A stretch of 62,135 nucleotides of DNA from Bacteroidota bacterium (lineage in GTDB: Bacteria > Bacteroidota > Bacteroidia > Chitinophagales > Chitinophagaceae). Below the pieces are notes generated by a model. The model had not been told where the DNA came from. It saw only the letters and a list, made by a program, of their open reading frames with translations, and did not search any database. The stretch is taken from positions 1 through 62,135 of the forward strand of contig JAFAGR010000043.1 in the NCBI GenBank assembly GCA_023422565.1, written 5' to 3'. Shown here one piece after another: positions 9,301-16,317 of the stretch (positions are counted from its first letter, which is position 1; every line of letters starts with the position of its first letter). A program made the position numbers and the translations under genes.

Positions 9301-10665
9301 ATAAACCGAAACACCATTTGGGCCGGGATAGATAAGGTCTTCAAACCATCTTGATGAATTTGCATGGTATAGCTGCCGTTTGCTGGATATGCCGGTTTCA
9401 ACCGCTGTGTGCAATGCATTGTAAAATTCTGACCCCACCTGCTCAGGAAACAATTCCCAAATATTTTTACCTACAAGTTCTTCTACCGAACGGCCATGCA
9501 TTTCTGCAGCCCGAATATTTACATAGGTGTAATTCCATTTTTCATCCAAAGCAATAAAGGCGTCTGTGATCCTTTCGAATACAGAATTCAATTCGTGTGC
9601 CTTTCGTTCCACTTCTATTTCAAGATTGTCGGTAAGCAGCTTGAGCCTTTGTTCCGTTTCCTTCTTATCAGTTACATCGGTGTAAACTCCAACTACCGAC
9701 ACGGTTTTGCCTTCATCGTTATTCACTGCAGATATGGAAGAAAGGATATGCAGTTTTTTCCCCGTTCGCGAAGTGTGTATGGTTTCTCCTTTCCAGTATC
9801 CCTGCTCGGCAAACTGTTGCCGCGCTTTTCCCATATCGATATCTGCATATTCAATTTGAAGTAGCTCTTCAAGATTTTTTCCGATCACTTCATGTTCGGG
9901 CCATCCGTACAATTCTTCTGCATGTTTATTCCAGTTAGTGATGCGGTGATGAAGGTCTGTAGTTATTATGGGGTCAATAATACTGCTGATAAGCGTGCCG
10001 TTAAATTTGAGAATCTCTTCATTTTTTCTCCGGATCTTAAGCTCTTTCGAGATCACCCGGTAATTAAAAAACAATATGAGATAGATTATCAGGCCGAGGA
10101 TGAGGAATTCAGCCGCGATCCTTTTAATTGTAGACTCCCTTTTTGCGTTTGACCTGGAGATCTCATTGTGCAATGTGGTTTCCAGGCTATTCACCCTAAC
10201 CCTGATGCGGTTCATCAAAATTTCTCCGCTGGAGTTTTTTAAAACCGTGGTAGCGGAATCACGGCCGAAACGCGTGCGAATGTCCACTACTTTTTTCGAA
10301 TGCAATACTTTTTGCCTGATCAGGTCAAGCAAAAGTTCCTTATCTCTTCCGGTAAGCCTGGAATCCGCGCTGTCGGGAATTATCAGGTCGATGTTCTGTA
10401 CAATAGAATCGAGGCCCCTGTTGTAGGTGAAAAGGTAGGTTTCATCGCCTGTGATCACATAGCCCCGCTGACCGGTTTCCACCGCATGAACATCTGTAAG
10501 CACGTTGGCAAGCCGGTACAGGTTTTTTAAAGCAACGCTTACCTTTTTTGTTTCGCGTTCGGCCTGGTTGATATTAGAGAGGGTGAGGTACAGGAAGAAC
10601 GCAATACAAACTACCGAAGCAATGTATGCGAGCTTCATCCTCTTCTTATCGCTGGAATATAACAT
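6340..10665 (-). CDS. Membrane PAS-rich sensor histidine kinase (CHASE3, eight PAS, HisKA_3)
   Basis: This 1441-residue kinase begins with a transmembrane helix (about 10-29), an extracytoplasmic CHASE3-like domain (about 35-180) and a second helix (about 184-204). I count eight consecutive PAS/PAC units between about 215 and 1215; most end in the DITE/DVTE linker. The dimerisation domain is HisKA_3, with the phospho-accepting His near 1249 in REIHDELGQQ. The GHKL ATPase domain follows, with N-box ESLTNVMRHS, G1 DNGVG and G2 GKGTS. There is no receiver domain, so phosphate should pass to the separate regulator encoded 4 bases downstream. The number of PAS units is unusually high and suggests integration of many cytoplasmic signals. 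It lies 39 bases after the second kinase gene. Confidence 0.94.
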   Translation of the reverse strand: MLYSSDKKRMKLAYIASVVCIAFFLYLTLSNINQAERETKKVSVALKNLYRLANVLTDVHAVETGQRGYVITGDETYLFTYNRGLDSIVQNIDLIIPDSADSRLTGRDKELLLDLIRQKVLHSKKVVDIRTRFGRDSATTVLKNSSGEILMNRIRVRVNSLETTLHNEISRSNAKRESTIKRIAAEFLILGLIIYLILFFNYRVISKELKIRRKNEEILKFNGTLISSIIDPIITTDLHHRITNWNKHAEELYGWPEHEVIGKNLEELLQIEYADIDMGKARQQFAEQGYWKGETIHTSRTGKKLHILSSISAVNNDEGKTVSVVGVYTDVTDKKETEQRLKLLTDNLEIEVERKAHELNSVFERITDAFIALDEKWNYTYVNIRAAEMHGRSVEELVGKNIWELFPEQVGSEFYNALHTAVETGISSKRQLYHANSSRWFEDLIYPGPNGVSVYYHDITEKKNAELKLQEAHDKLHSHINNTPIAVLEFDKDLQIVQWSPKATEIFGWQQEEVSQPGFTIFDMVYAGDLARITETTQQLLRNGKSETLDFRNVTRNDEVIYCEWYFSVLKNRSGETGIMALVHDITERRKTELALQETESKFRSLVEESLVGVYIIQKGKFTYVNPRFAEIVGYTVDEIENKVNVLDLVCDHDKEKVENNIKTRMFGIRKSMHYMFDAQHKSGKTLNVEVYGTFLLYKGEGAVIGTLIDVTERNKYLRMLEASEFEMKVLNERFELVGKATQDGIWDWDIQSNRILGNDSFMEMFGFEKDKRIRFEDFLNNVHPDDAANIKTNLDAALKKHSSFIKEEFRFRSADNTYRIFNDRAYILYNESGEAYRMLGAMQDVTTQRSAQKQLLIEKQLSDSIINSLPGVFYVFSKHGKMLRWNKNLEELSGVSSENIAGTNPVDFFPESEKTFIESRIREVFIHGETTLEAMLQPKGRDELHFYFTGMLINYEGEPCVMGVGIDITEKVKSQEKLKESEEKFRSLIEQASDGIFISDSSGRFTMVNTSASIMSGYSVEELLNMKVSDILFKEDQSPIRIDEEEPGTAIIETLMKHKDGHFVYVESSGKHLSGNRFQSIIRDITGRKKAEEEIRISEYKYRLLFEQNPMPMWMISLPEKNFLAVNDAAIAFYGYTRDEFQRMNIRDIRPGVTPSGQGVLSTYKSGISNSGIWEHKKKNGEVVKVNVLAHDIIYQGRHAKLELANDMTEKIIAEEKLKYSHAQLRQLATHLQSIRESERTHMAREIHDELGQQLTGLKMDISWINKKIPDEEPVLKQKINETLELVDDTVKTVRRLATQLRPSILDDLGLGAAMEWQSEEFQKRSGIETHFTSNASGIEVPDEIATGIFRIFQESLTNVMRHSKATKVGANLSYSDGSLILQIVDNGVGYNENEISRKNTLGLLGMKERTLMMEGTFEISSRPGKGTSVIIVVPLNTKG

Positions 10666-10704
10666 TTGAGGATGTTAATTTACGCAAATCGTGGTTGCAA
10701 ACAA

Positions 10705-13227
10705 TTAGAGTTGAAGATTGAAGGATACGGTAAGCTCAGTTCCTTTGCCTTCCGTGGTTTTCAAACTCATGGCGCCCTTGTGTAATTCGGCCCGAGAACG
10801 GATATTTTTTAATCCCACTCCTTTACCGTTTACTGCAGGGTCGAATCCCCGCCCGTCGTCACGCATTTTCAACACGAGCCGGTCGTTATCCATAGTAATG
10901 CTTGCATCTATTTTTTTTGCCCGTGCATGTTTAAAGATATTGTTAAGTTGCTCCTGGACGATGCGGAAAATGGTAAGTTTTAAATTTTCCGGCAGCCGGT
11001 CTTCATCCATATCCCAGGTTGTATTGAAAGAATATTTATTGATCTTTCTGATGCTATTAAAAAGATCATCGAGAGAGGCGGCAAGGCCTTTCTCTCCTAC
11101 GGTTGGTGGCAGGAGAGATTTACTGAGGTTGCGGATCTCGTTAACGGCGCTAAGCACAAGTTCTTTCGCGCTTTTCAGAAGCTGGTCATGCATTGCCGGG
11201 TTGGAAAGAGCATATTCAATATATAACCTTACCGTGGCAAGTATCTGGTTGATGTTATCATGAAGCTCGTGCCCGATGTGTAACCTCTCCTGTTCCTGCG
11301 CGGTTACGGCTGCAAGTGTGATCTCCTGTTGTTTCAATTGCCTTTCCTTCGCCAGCCTTCGTTCAAGTTCAATCTGGTCAGTGATGTTTTTCACAATGGC
11401 CATGCTTGCACGGTTGCCGAAATAGTCAATCGGGTGAAATGCCACTTCCATGTGCATTACTCGCCCTTCCTTATCAAGGTGGCGCGTTAGATAACTTGTT
11501 CTGAATTTACTGTTGCCTATGCTGCTCCTCGCCACTGCGTTCATTCTTTCCTCCATATCCGGATGAATTAAATCCCGAAGGGTTAATGTTTTCAATTCAT
11601 CTGCTCCGTAACCGTACTGAATGCTGGCTGCTTCATTGGCTTCAAGAATAGCAAGAGTGGCAGGGTCCCACACAAACATTGCGAGCGGATTGTTGTTAAA
11701 GAGGTTGCGGTATTTTTTTTCAGATTGTTTCAGTAATTCTTCCGCCAGTTTGCTTTCGCGCGTTTCTCTGAAATTGGCTAGCACGGCATAAAGGGGATCT
11801 TCATCTACCAGGTTGTAGAAAGTGGTTTCGATCCATGTTTCTTCGCCATTTTTTCTTTTTGCTTTGAATTCAACGCGTGATGGCTTTCCCGGATATTGAA
11901 GCACATTTCTTAAAGCACAGCTCACGGCTTCCCTGTAATCAGGATGAACATATTCTTTAGCCAGGCCTGAGTGATAATCTTCAACGGTATACCCGAGTAT
12001 CTTTTCTCCGCTAAAAAATTCCAGCAGGCTCCCGTTTGCATCTATGAGGGCCAGGCCATCCTGGATATTTTCAATCAGCACCCTAAACTTCTTTTCATTC
12101 TGCATTAACTTTTTCTCGGCCGTCTTTTGTGCAGTTACATCTGCAATGATGGCAAAGAAACCGGAGGGATTGTTTCTTATATCTTGTTGTGGCTGGCAGT
12201 TTATTCTCACCCAAACCGGAGAGCTGCTTTTCGGTCGTATCGCTAATTCCTGTTCAAATGGATCTGCTTTTAAAATCTTTTGCTCAAAAGTGTTGCAGTC
12301 TTCATCGCCATTTTCATTATAAAACAGAAAATGAAATGGAGCCTTGCCTTTCACTTCGTCCAGAGTGTAGCCTGTGAGGTCGGTGAAAGCCTTGTTAACC
12401 CAGGTGATCCGGCATTCAACATCGGTAATGAAAACTCCGTAAACAGTTTCTCTTACCACGGCGGAAAGTTTCTTAAGTTCCTCCTCGGCAAGTTTTCTTT
12501 CGGTTACATCCTGCGTAGACCCTAACAAACGAAGGGCGATCCCATTTTCATCCCGCTCCGCATATCCCCGTTCTGTTACGTAGCTAAACCCGCTTTTTGA
12601 TATCATGCGATAATCTACTTCGAAAGTTTGGGAGTGCTTATCTTTTATAATGCGATTAAATTCATCGCGAACAAATGTGCGGTCTTCAGGGTGCACAAAA
12701 TCAAGCCAGCTTTCAAACGTTATTTTCCCCTCATGTACATCCTTCCCGATAATTTTCGTCCACCCCGCAGAGTTGTAATATAAAAAACCCGTGCGGAGAT
12801 CCCAATCCCACAAGATATCGTTGGTAACACGGCCAACACTTGACAGGCGATCAAAGGTTTCCTGCAGATCTCTTTTTATTTCGAAATTTTCAACCCGGAG
12901 TTTTACCAATTCCACAAACGTGTCGGATGAAAGGCCGTCAAGATTTATTTTGATGCCGCTTAATTGCGGGGGAAGATGCGGATCGTCTTTCCCGACAGCA
13001 GCGATAACACATATTTCAGTTTGCAGTTCGGAAATAAAGGATTCAAATTTATCGAAACTCCCAAACAATATCAGCGCTGCAAACTGGTTATTTAGTAGCT
13101 CCTTTTCCACCAGACTTTTGTCTGAAATGATCTTTACGTTGAAAAAGTCAGACAATGCGGAGATCAGCTCAGCCCGCGAATCCACGGAGTTTAATATCAA
13201 TATTCTCGATAAATCGGGCTTGGCCAT
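10705..13227 (-). CDS. Cytoplasmic PAS sensor histidine kinase (four PAS, HisKA_3)
   Basis: The product has 840 residues from the ATG at 13227. An in-frame GTG at 13263 is an alternative that would add 12 residues; I prefer the ATG because it opens directly into the strand ILIL of the first domain. The first ~110 residues look like a receiver fold, but the expected phospho-Asp site (ALILFGS) has no Asp, so it may be a pseudo-receiver. Four PAS units follow (about 125-620). HisKA_3 has His near 656 in HELHDN, then the GHKL ATPase domain (DDGRGF, GKGTEL). No membrane segment is visible. It is the first gene of a likely minus-strand operon with the eight-PAS kinase and its regulator. Confidence 0.92.
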   Translation of the reverse strand: MAKPDLSRILILNSVDSRAELISALSDFFNVKIISDKSLVEKELLNNQFAALILFGSFDKFESFISELQTEICVIAAVGKDDPHLPPQLSGIKINLDGLSSDTFVELVKLRVENFEIKRDLQETFDRLSSVGRVTNDILWDWDLRTGFLYYNSAGWTKIIGKDVHEGKITFESWLDFVHPEDRTFVRDEFNRIIKDKHSQTFEVDYRMISKSGFSYVTERGYAERDENGIALRLLGSTQDVTERKLAEEELKKLSAVVRETVYGVFITDVECRITWVNKAFTDLTGYTLDEVKGKAPFHFLFYNENGDEDCNTFEQKILKADPFEQELAIRPKSSSPVWVRINCQPQQDIRNNPSGFFAIIADVTAQKTAEKKLMQNEKKFRVLIENIQDGLALIDANGSLLEFFSGEKILGYTVEDYHSGLAKEYVHPDYREAVSCALRNVLQYPGKPSRVEFKAKRKNGEETWIETTFYNLVDEDPLYAVLANFRETRESKLAEELLKQSEKKYRNLFNNNPLAMFVWDPATLAILEANEAASIQYGYGADELKTLTLRDLIHPDMEERMNAVARSSIGNSKFRTSYLTRHLDKEGRVMHMEVAFHPIDYFGNRASMAIVKNITDQIELERRLAKERQLKQQEITLAAVTAQEQERLHIGHELHDNINQILATVRLYIEYALSNPAMHDQLLKSAKELVLSAVNEIRNLSKSLLPPTVGEKGLAASLDDLFNSIRKINKYSFNTTWDMDEDRLPENLKLTIFRIVQEQLNNIFKHARAKKIDASITMDNDRLVLKMRDDGRGFDPAVNGKGVGLKNIRSRAELHKGAMSLKTTEGKGTELTVSFNLQL

Positions 13228-13331
13228 CTTTGGTGGTTTTTGCAACAGGTATATCGCATTCACCTGCCGGCAGTGAGCAAGGCTGGTGCAATGAATTTAT
13301 TAGAGGTTAGCGAGGCAAAGTAAAAACATAT

Positions 13332-13357
13332 TCCTGATACCTTTAACCTTTTCAGGA
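13332..13357. promoter_or_regulatory. Inverted repeat in the divergent kinase/regulator region
   Basis: TCCTGA (13332-13337) and TCAGGA (13352-13357) form a perfect 6-bp inverted repeat with a 14-base spacer, extended by ATAT on both sides with a one-base offset. It sits just upstream of the TAATTTTG box at 13365 and within the region that should drive the divergent kinase. A regulator-binding site is plausible but unproven. Confidence 0.4.
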
Positions 13358-13364
13358 TATATGC

Positions 13365-13372
13365 TAATTTTG
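13365..13372 (+). promoter_or_regulatory. -7 promoter box TAATTTTG
   Basis: The sequence fits TAnnTTTG and lies 53 bases upstream of the GTG start of the response regulator at 13426. No convincing -33 TTG is seen at the usual distance. Confidence 0.55.
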
Positions 13373-13425
13373 CAGTTGCAGTTGCATGATCCCTAAAATT
13401 TGCCTCATAGCTATAAAAAATATCA

Positions 13426-14058
13426 GTGAAACATTTTCTCATTATTGATGATCATGTGGTTGTGCGGTCAGGAATCAAGACCCTGCTCTCCGATATGTAC
13501 AAACCTTGCACCATAGATGAGGCGAATGACGGGAATAGTGCCATCGAACGCCTGAAGAATACGGTGTATGATATGGCGATGCTAGATATTCAGATGCCCA
13601 ATACGGATACGCTGGCACTTATGCAGAGAATATCGGCAGAATATCCGCATCTTAAAGTTTTGGTTTTTTCAATGAGTCCGGAGAATATTTATGCGCAGCG
13701 CTACCTGAAAGCCGGTGCGATGGGATACCTGAATAAGGATTCTTCGCTGGAGGAAATGCAGAAGGCGATCGGGCTTGTGTTGAGCGGCAAGAAGTATATT
13801 TCTGAAACACTTCTTGATATTCTTGCAAGCAGTGCGGGCCTGGTGACAAATGAAAATCCCTTCAATAAATTATCGCCGCGCGAATTTGAAATTGCCAATT
13901 TGCTTTTGTCGGGCAAAACAATTAGCCAGATCAGCCAGGCGCTCCAACTTGGCGTATCCACTGTGGGCACGCATAAATCCCGCATTTTTGAAAAGCTTCG
14001 CGTAAGCAATTTGTTGCAGATGAAAGACCTCGCGAACAGTTACAATGTGCCGAACTGA
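13426..14058 (+). CDS. LuxR/NarL-family response regulator (GTG start)
   Basis: The product (210 residues) starts with GTG; no in-frame ATG precedes the receiver strand FLIIDDH. The receiver has DD at 8-9, D54 in AMLDIQMP and Lys in YLNKD. The C-terminal LuxR-type HTH (about 145-205) shows LSPREFEIANLLLSGK and STVGTHKSRIFEKL. It is transcribed divergently from the four-PAS kinase, 198 bases away, and is probably its partner or a second output of the same module. Its sequence differs clearly from the regulator at 5706, so it is not a recent duplicate. Confidence 0.92.
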   Translation: MKHFLIIDDHVVVRSGIKTLLSDMYKPCTIDEANDGNSAIERLKNTVYDMAMLDIQMPNTDTLALMQRISAEYPHLKVLVFSMSPENIYAQRYLKAGAMGYLNKDSSLEEMQKAIGLVLSGKKYISETLLDILASSAGLVTNENPFNKLSPREFEIANLLLSGKTISQISQALQLGVSTVGTHKSRIFEKLRVSNLLQMKDLANSYNVPN

Positions 14059-14105
14059 TCTGATCAGGAGCAATACCTGTTTCTCACAAATAATCAACCG
14101 CTTCC

Positions 14106-14699
14106 ATGGACTTTTCTAATTTTTCTTTAAAGGAAATGATCACCGTCACTTTCACGCTCTTCGCCGTGATTGATATGATGGGAAACGCACCGATACTTAT
14201 TTCGCTGAAAGCAAAGATGGGCGGGCAGATTCGTTCACTTCAGGCAACCATAGCCTCCGGCGTTTTAATGTTGGTATTCCTTTTTGTAGGCGAAGAATTT
14301 TTAGGGTTGATGGGCCTTGATGTGAACTCATTTGCCGTGGCAGGCAGTATTGTGATCTTTATTATAGGTTTGGAAATGATACTTGGGCTTGAATTTTTTA
14401 AACCCGATAATAATCCCAAAAGTGGGAGCGTGGTGCCCATTGCCTTTCCCTTGATCGCGGGATCTGGCACGTTAACCACCATCATGTCGTTAAAAGCGAA
14501 TTTCTTCACGGTGAATATCTGGATCGGGATTTTAATTAACTGCATCATCATTTACATCGTGCTTGAATCTTTAAAATGGATCGAAAAAGCCCTTGGACCG
14601 AGCGGTATTATTGTGGTAAGAAAGTTTTTTGGAGTGATCCTGTTGGCGATCGCGGTGAAAATTTTTGGTACGAACATCCAGGTGTTTGGCAGCCGGTAG
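14106..14699 (+). CDS. MarC-family (UPF0056) integral membrane protein
   Basis: The product (197 residues) has about six predicted membrane helices. The MarC family signature is recognisable in the N-terminal segment (LFAVIDMMGNAPI) and in PIAFPLIAGSGTLTT. MarC was once linked to multiple antibiotic resistance in E. coli, but that role was not supported, and the family has no firm biochemical function. It follows the response regulator by 47 bases on the same strand. Confidence 0.9.
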   Translation: MDFSNFSLKEMITVTFTLFAVIDMMGNAPILISLKAKMGGQIRSLQATIASGVLMLVFLFVGEEFLGLMGLDVNSFAVAGSIVIFIIGLEMILGLEFFKPDNNPKSGSVVPIAFPLIAGSGTLTTIMSLKANFFTVNIWIGILINCIIIYIVLESLKWIEKALGPSGIIVVRKFFGVILLAIAVKIFGTNIQVFGSR

Positions 14700-14821
14700 G
14701 AAAAACCCTATCGTTTCAACCAAAAAAGCATAGGAAAGCCAAAAGTCAAAAAAAAAAACCAAAATGCCTGTAGCTTCTGAACCTGATCTCTGATGTTTCA
14801 CGCAAAGACAGTAAATTATCA

Positions 14822-14859
14822 ATCGTAAATCGTACATCGTAAATCGTACATCGTAAATC
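14822..14859. repeat. Short tandem repeat, 14-bp unit, 2.7 copies
   Basis: The unit ATCGTAAATCGTAC occurs at 14822-14835 and 14836-14849 exactly, with a 10-base third copy at 14850-14859. The unit is itself a doubled 7-mer (ATCGTAA/ATCGTAC). It ends 7 bases before the tRNA promoter box. Confidence 0.85.
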
Positions 14860-14866
14860 AAATTCC

Positions 14867-14874
14867 TATCTTTG
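14867..14874 (+). promoter_or_regulatory. -7 promoter box TATCTTTG for tRNA-Arg
   Basis: The sequence fits TAnnTTTG and lies 12 bases upstream of the first base of the tRNA, a good distance for a tRNA with a short leader. The -33 region falls inside the tandem repeat and holds no TTG. Confidence 0.6.
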
Positions 14875-14886
14875 CCCTCCTTTTTT

Positions 14887-14958
14887 GGCCTCGTAGTACA
14901 ATGGATAGTATAAGAGTTTCCGAAGCTCCAGATCCAGGTTCGATTCCTGGCGAGGCCA
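14887..14958 (+). tRNA. tRNA-Arg (anticodon CCG)
   Basis: A full cloverleaf can be drawn by hand. The acceptor stem pairs GGCCTCG (14887-14893) with CGAGGCC (14951-14957), discriminator A at 14958. The D arm contains AATGGATA. The anticodon loop TTCCGAA has CCG at 14920-14922, reading the Arg codon CGG. The T arm is CCAGG-TTCGATT-CCTGG. The 3' CCA is not encoded: the bases after the discriminator are CA. The D and anticodon stems each carry weak or wobble pairs at their ends. Confidence 0.95.
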
Positions 14959-15052
14959 CATTTTAGTTATATAGTTGAATAGGTTTTTGGTTCCTGGTTC
15001 TCGACCCTCGCGGCTCATTACTTAGTTGCTCCAATATTAGAGTTTGTATCTA

Positions 15053-15103
15053 ATCCCGTTAAGGCAAATACTAAATAGAAGATGCACAGTTTCCTAACGG
15101 GAT
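15053..15103. repeat. Perfect 9-bp inverted repeat, 33-base loop
   Basis: ATCCCGTTA (15053-15061) and TAACGGGAT (15095-15103) are exact reverse complements, extended inward by GG (15063-15064) and CC (15093-15094) with one bulged A. It could form a stable hairpin. Its role is unknown; there is no T-tract on the plus side. Confidence 0.6.
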
Positions 15104-15236
15104 GGATCAATCAAACACGAAATAGAAACTCCAAGCTATTGCTGCCCGGAGAAAGTTTTAAGTAATTTTCTGAGAGCCTCTGCTTTTCTAAAAGAACCAC
15201 CGAAGATAACGTGGAAAACTTATGAATTTAGGCAAT

Positions 15237-15281
15237 ACTCTGTGGACCTCCGTTCCTTAGTGGATCTCCGTGTTCATTATG
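15237..15281. repeat. Degenerate dispersed intergenic repeat, copy 1
   Basis: This stretch contains CTCTGTGGACCTCCG and CTTAGTGGATCTCCGTG. The second part matches the arm CTTAGTGGAACTTCGTGG found at 48675-48692. Sequences of this type are common between genes in Bacteroidota. No coding potential is seen. Confidence 0.5.
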
Positions 15282-15395
15282 ATCTTTAAACAGGGGTAAA
15301 ATTAAAAATTCCGAAGAAACCTGGAATTGAAGACGATTTTTGATTTTCCAAATTTAACCGGAAAACAATAACTCGAAACTTCTATTTCCTATCCA

Positions 15396-16211
15396 TCACG
15401 GACACTCATATTTATATCCCATATAATCAAAGCCTCCCTGGCTTACATGCAGTGGTCGGTTGGAAGAATCTACCTGGTAGGTTATGGGATAATCAACGGT
15501 GTCGTATATCCGGAAATTGATCACGTTATTCTCGCTTAAGAAATACGGAAGATGGGGCTCCATGCCCACATGTATTCTGAAAAACGGATCCTGCAGAAAG
15601 AAATAGTTCGAACGCGGATTGAAATAGTTTGGGTTGGTGTCGAATGAATAAACAACGGAATCAAAAACGCCACCGGGGTCAGACATCAACAATTTCGTGA
15701 TGTTATTTCCCGAATAAATGAAATCATTGTAAAGCGTATCCGGTTGGCCCGGTTGGTACGCCCATTCATCGTAACGCACAACTCTCGTAAGCCTGTTGCC
15801 GGAATAAATAAAATCCAGGATGGTGTACACCGTATCCGTTTGCCAAAATTCATCATAATCGTGAATGCGGACCCTGTTCAAAGTATTGTTGGCGTTGAAC
15901 TCAAAGGTGTCCACACGATACAACTCCATCGAGGGCTTAGTATAATATTCCATGTAATGAATAGTACCGCCATTATAAAAATATCTCACCTCGTAATTGT
16001 TCCCTGATAGTTTTGTGAGTTGGTCGCCTGTATAAATGTAAAGCGCGCTGTCATGAACCCCACCGCCACCATAGTAATGGCTTTCCGAAAGCCGGCATGA
16101 ATCGGCGACCGGTTGCGGTATGGTGGGCGTAATTGGCTGAATCTCTTTTTGACAGGCGAGGAATACGAACACTATAATGGTGATGTAAATTGCGATCTGT
16201 ACTTTTTTCAT
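15396..16211 (-). CDS. Hypothetical lipoprotein
   Basis: The product (271 residues) has a lipoprotein signal peptide with lipobox FLAC (Cys20) followed by Gln-Lys. A Pro/Thr-rich linker leads to a beta-rich, Tyr-rich domain with repeated units such as FIYSGNRLTRVV, FIYSGNNITKLL and LYIYTGDQLTKLS. These resemble the YD/RHS-like short repeats of DUF4595-type proteins. It should be anchored in the outer membrane or at the cell surface. It lies 106 bases downstream of a TonB receptor gene on the same strand and may belong to the cobalamin-riboswitch block. I do not know its ligand. Confidence 0.75.
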   Translation of the reverse strand: MKKVQIAIYITIIVFVFLACQKEIQPITPTIPQPVADSCRLSESHYYGGGGVHDSALYIYTGDQLTKLSGNNYEVRYFYNGGTIHYMEYYTKPSMELYRVDTFEFNANNTLNRVRIHDYDEFWQTDTVYTILDFIYSGNRLTRVVRYDEWAYQPGQPDTLYNDFIYSGNNITKLLMSDPGGVFDSVVYSFDTNPNYFNPRSNYFFLQDPFFRIHVGMEPHLPYFLSENNVINFRIYDTVDYPITYQVDSSNRPLHVSQGGFDYMGYKYECP

Positions 16212-16317
16212 ATCCGGTTAATTGTTATATGAAAATAATCAAAATGCGAGATCACACCATTATTTTGTAATGTTGGGCAAGCCTGCCTCGTCCTCTTCCG
16301 GGCAAGTTTGGGGTCGG

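Larger units (their letters stand above)
14959..15395. other. 437-base gap after tRNA-Arg, with repeats but no gene
   Basis: I find no supported coding region here. The gap holds a 9-bp perfect inverted repeat (15053-15103) and a stretch at 15237-15281 that resembles part of the repeat at 48586-48693. Upstream, 14985-15000 has a TTTTGGTTCCTGG-like run that also recurs after serS. It looks like decayed intergenic repeat sequence. Confidence 0.5.

Noticed and set aside
5706..14058. Calling the signalling block a new defence or phage-linked system
   Set aside because: All four proteins are standard two-component parts; nothing mobile or defence-like is nearby.
14822..14859. Tandem repeat as a CRISPR array
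   Set aside because: Unit is 14 bp with no spacers, and there are no cas genes.
15053..15103. Integron attC-like reading of the inverted repeat
   Set aside because: The order of GTT and AAC boxes is the reverse of attC and neither core site matches fully; no integrase or cassette genes are near.
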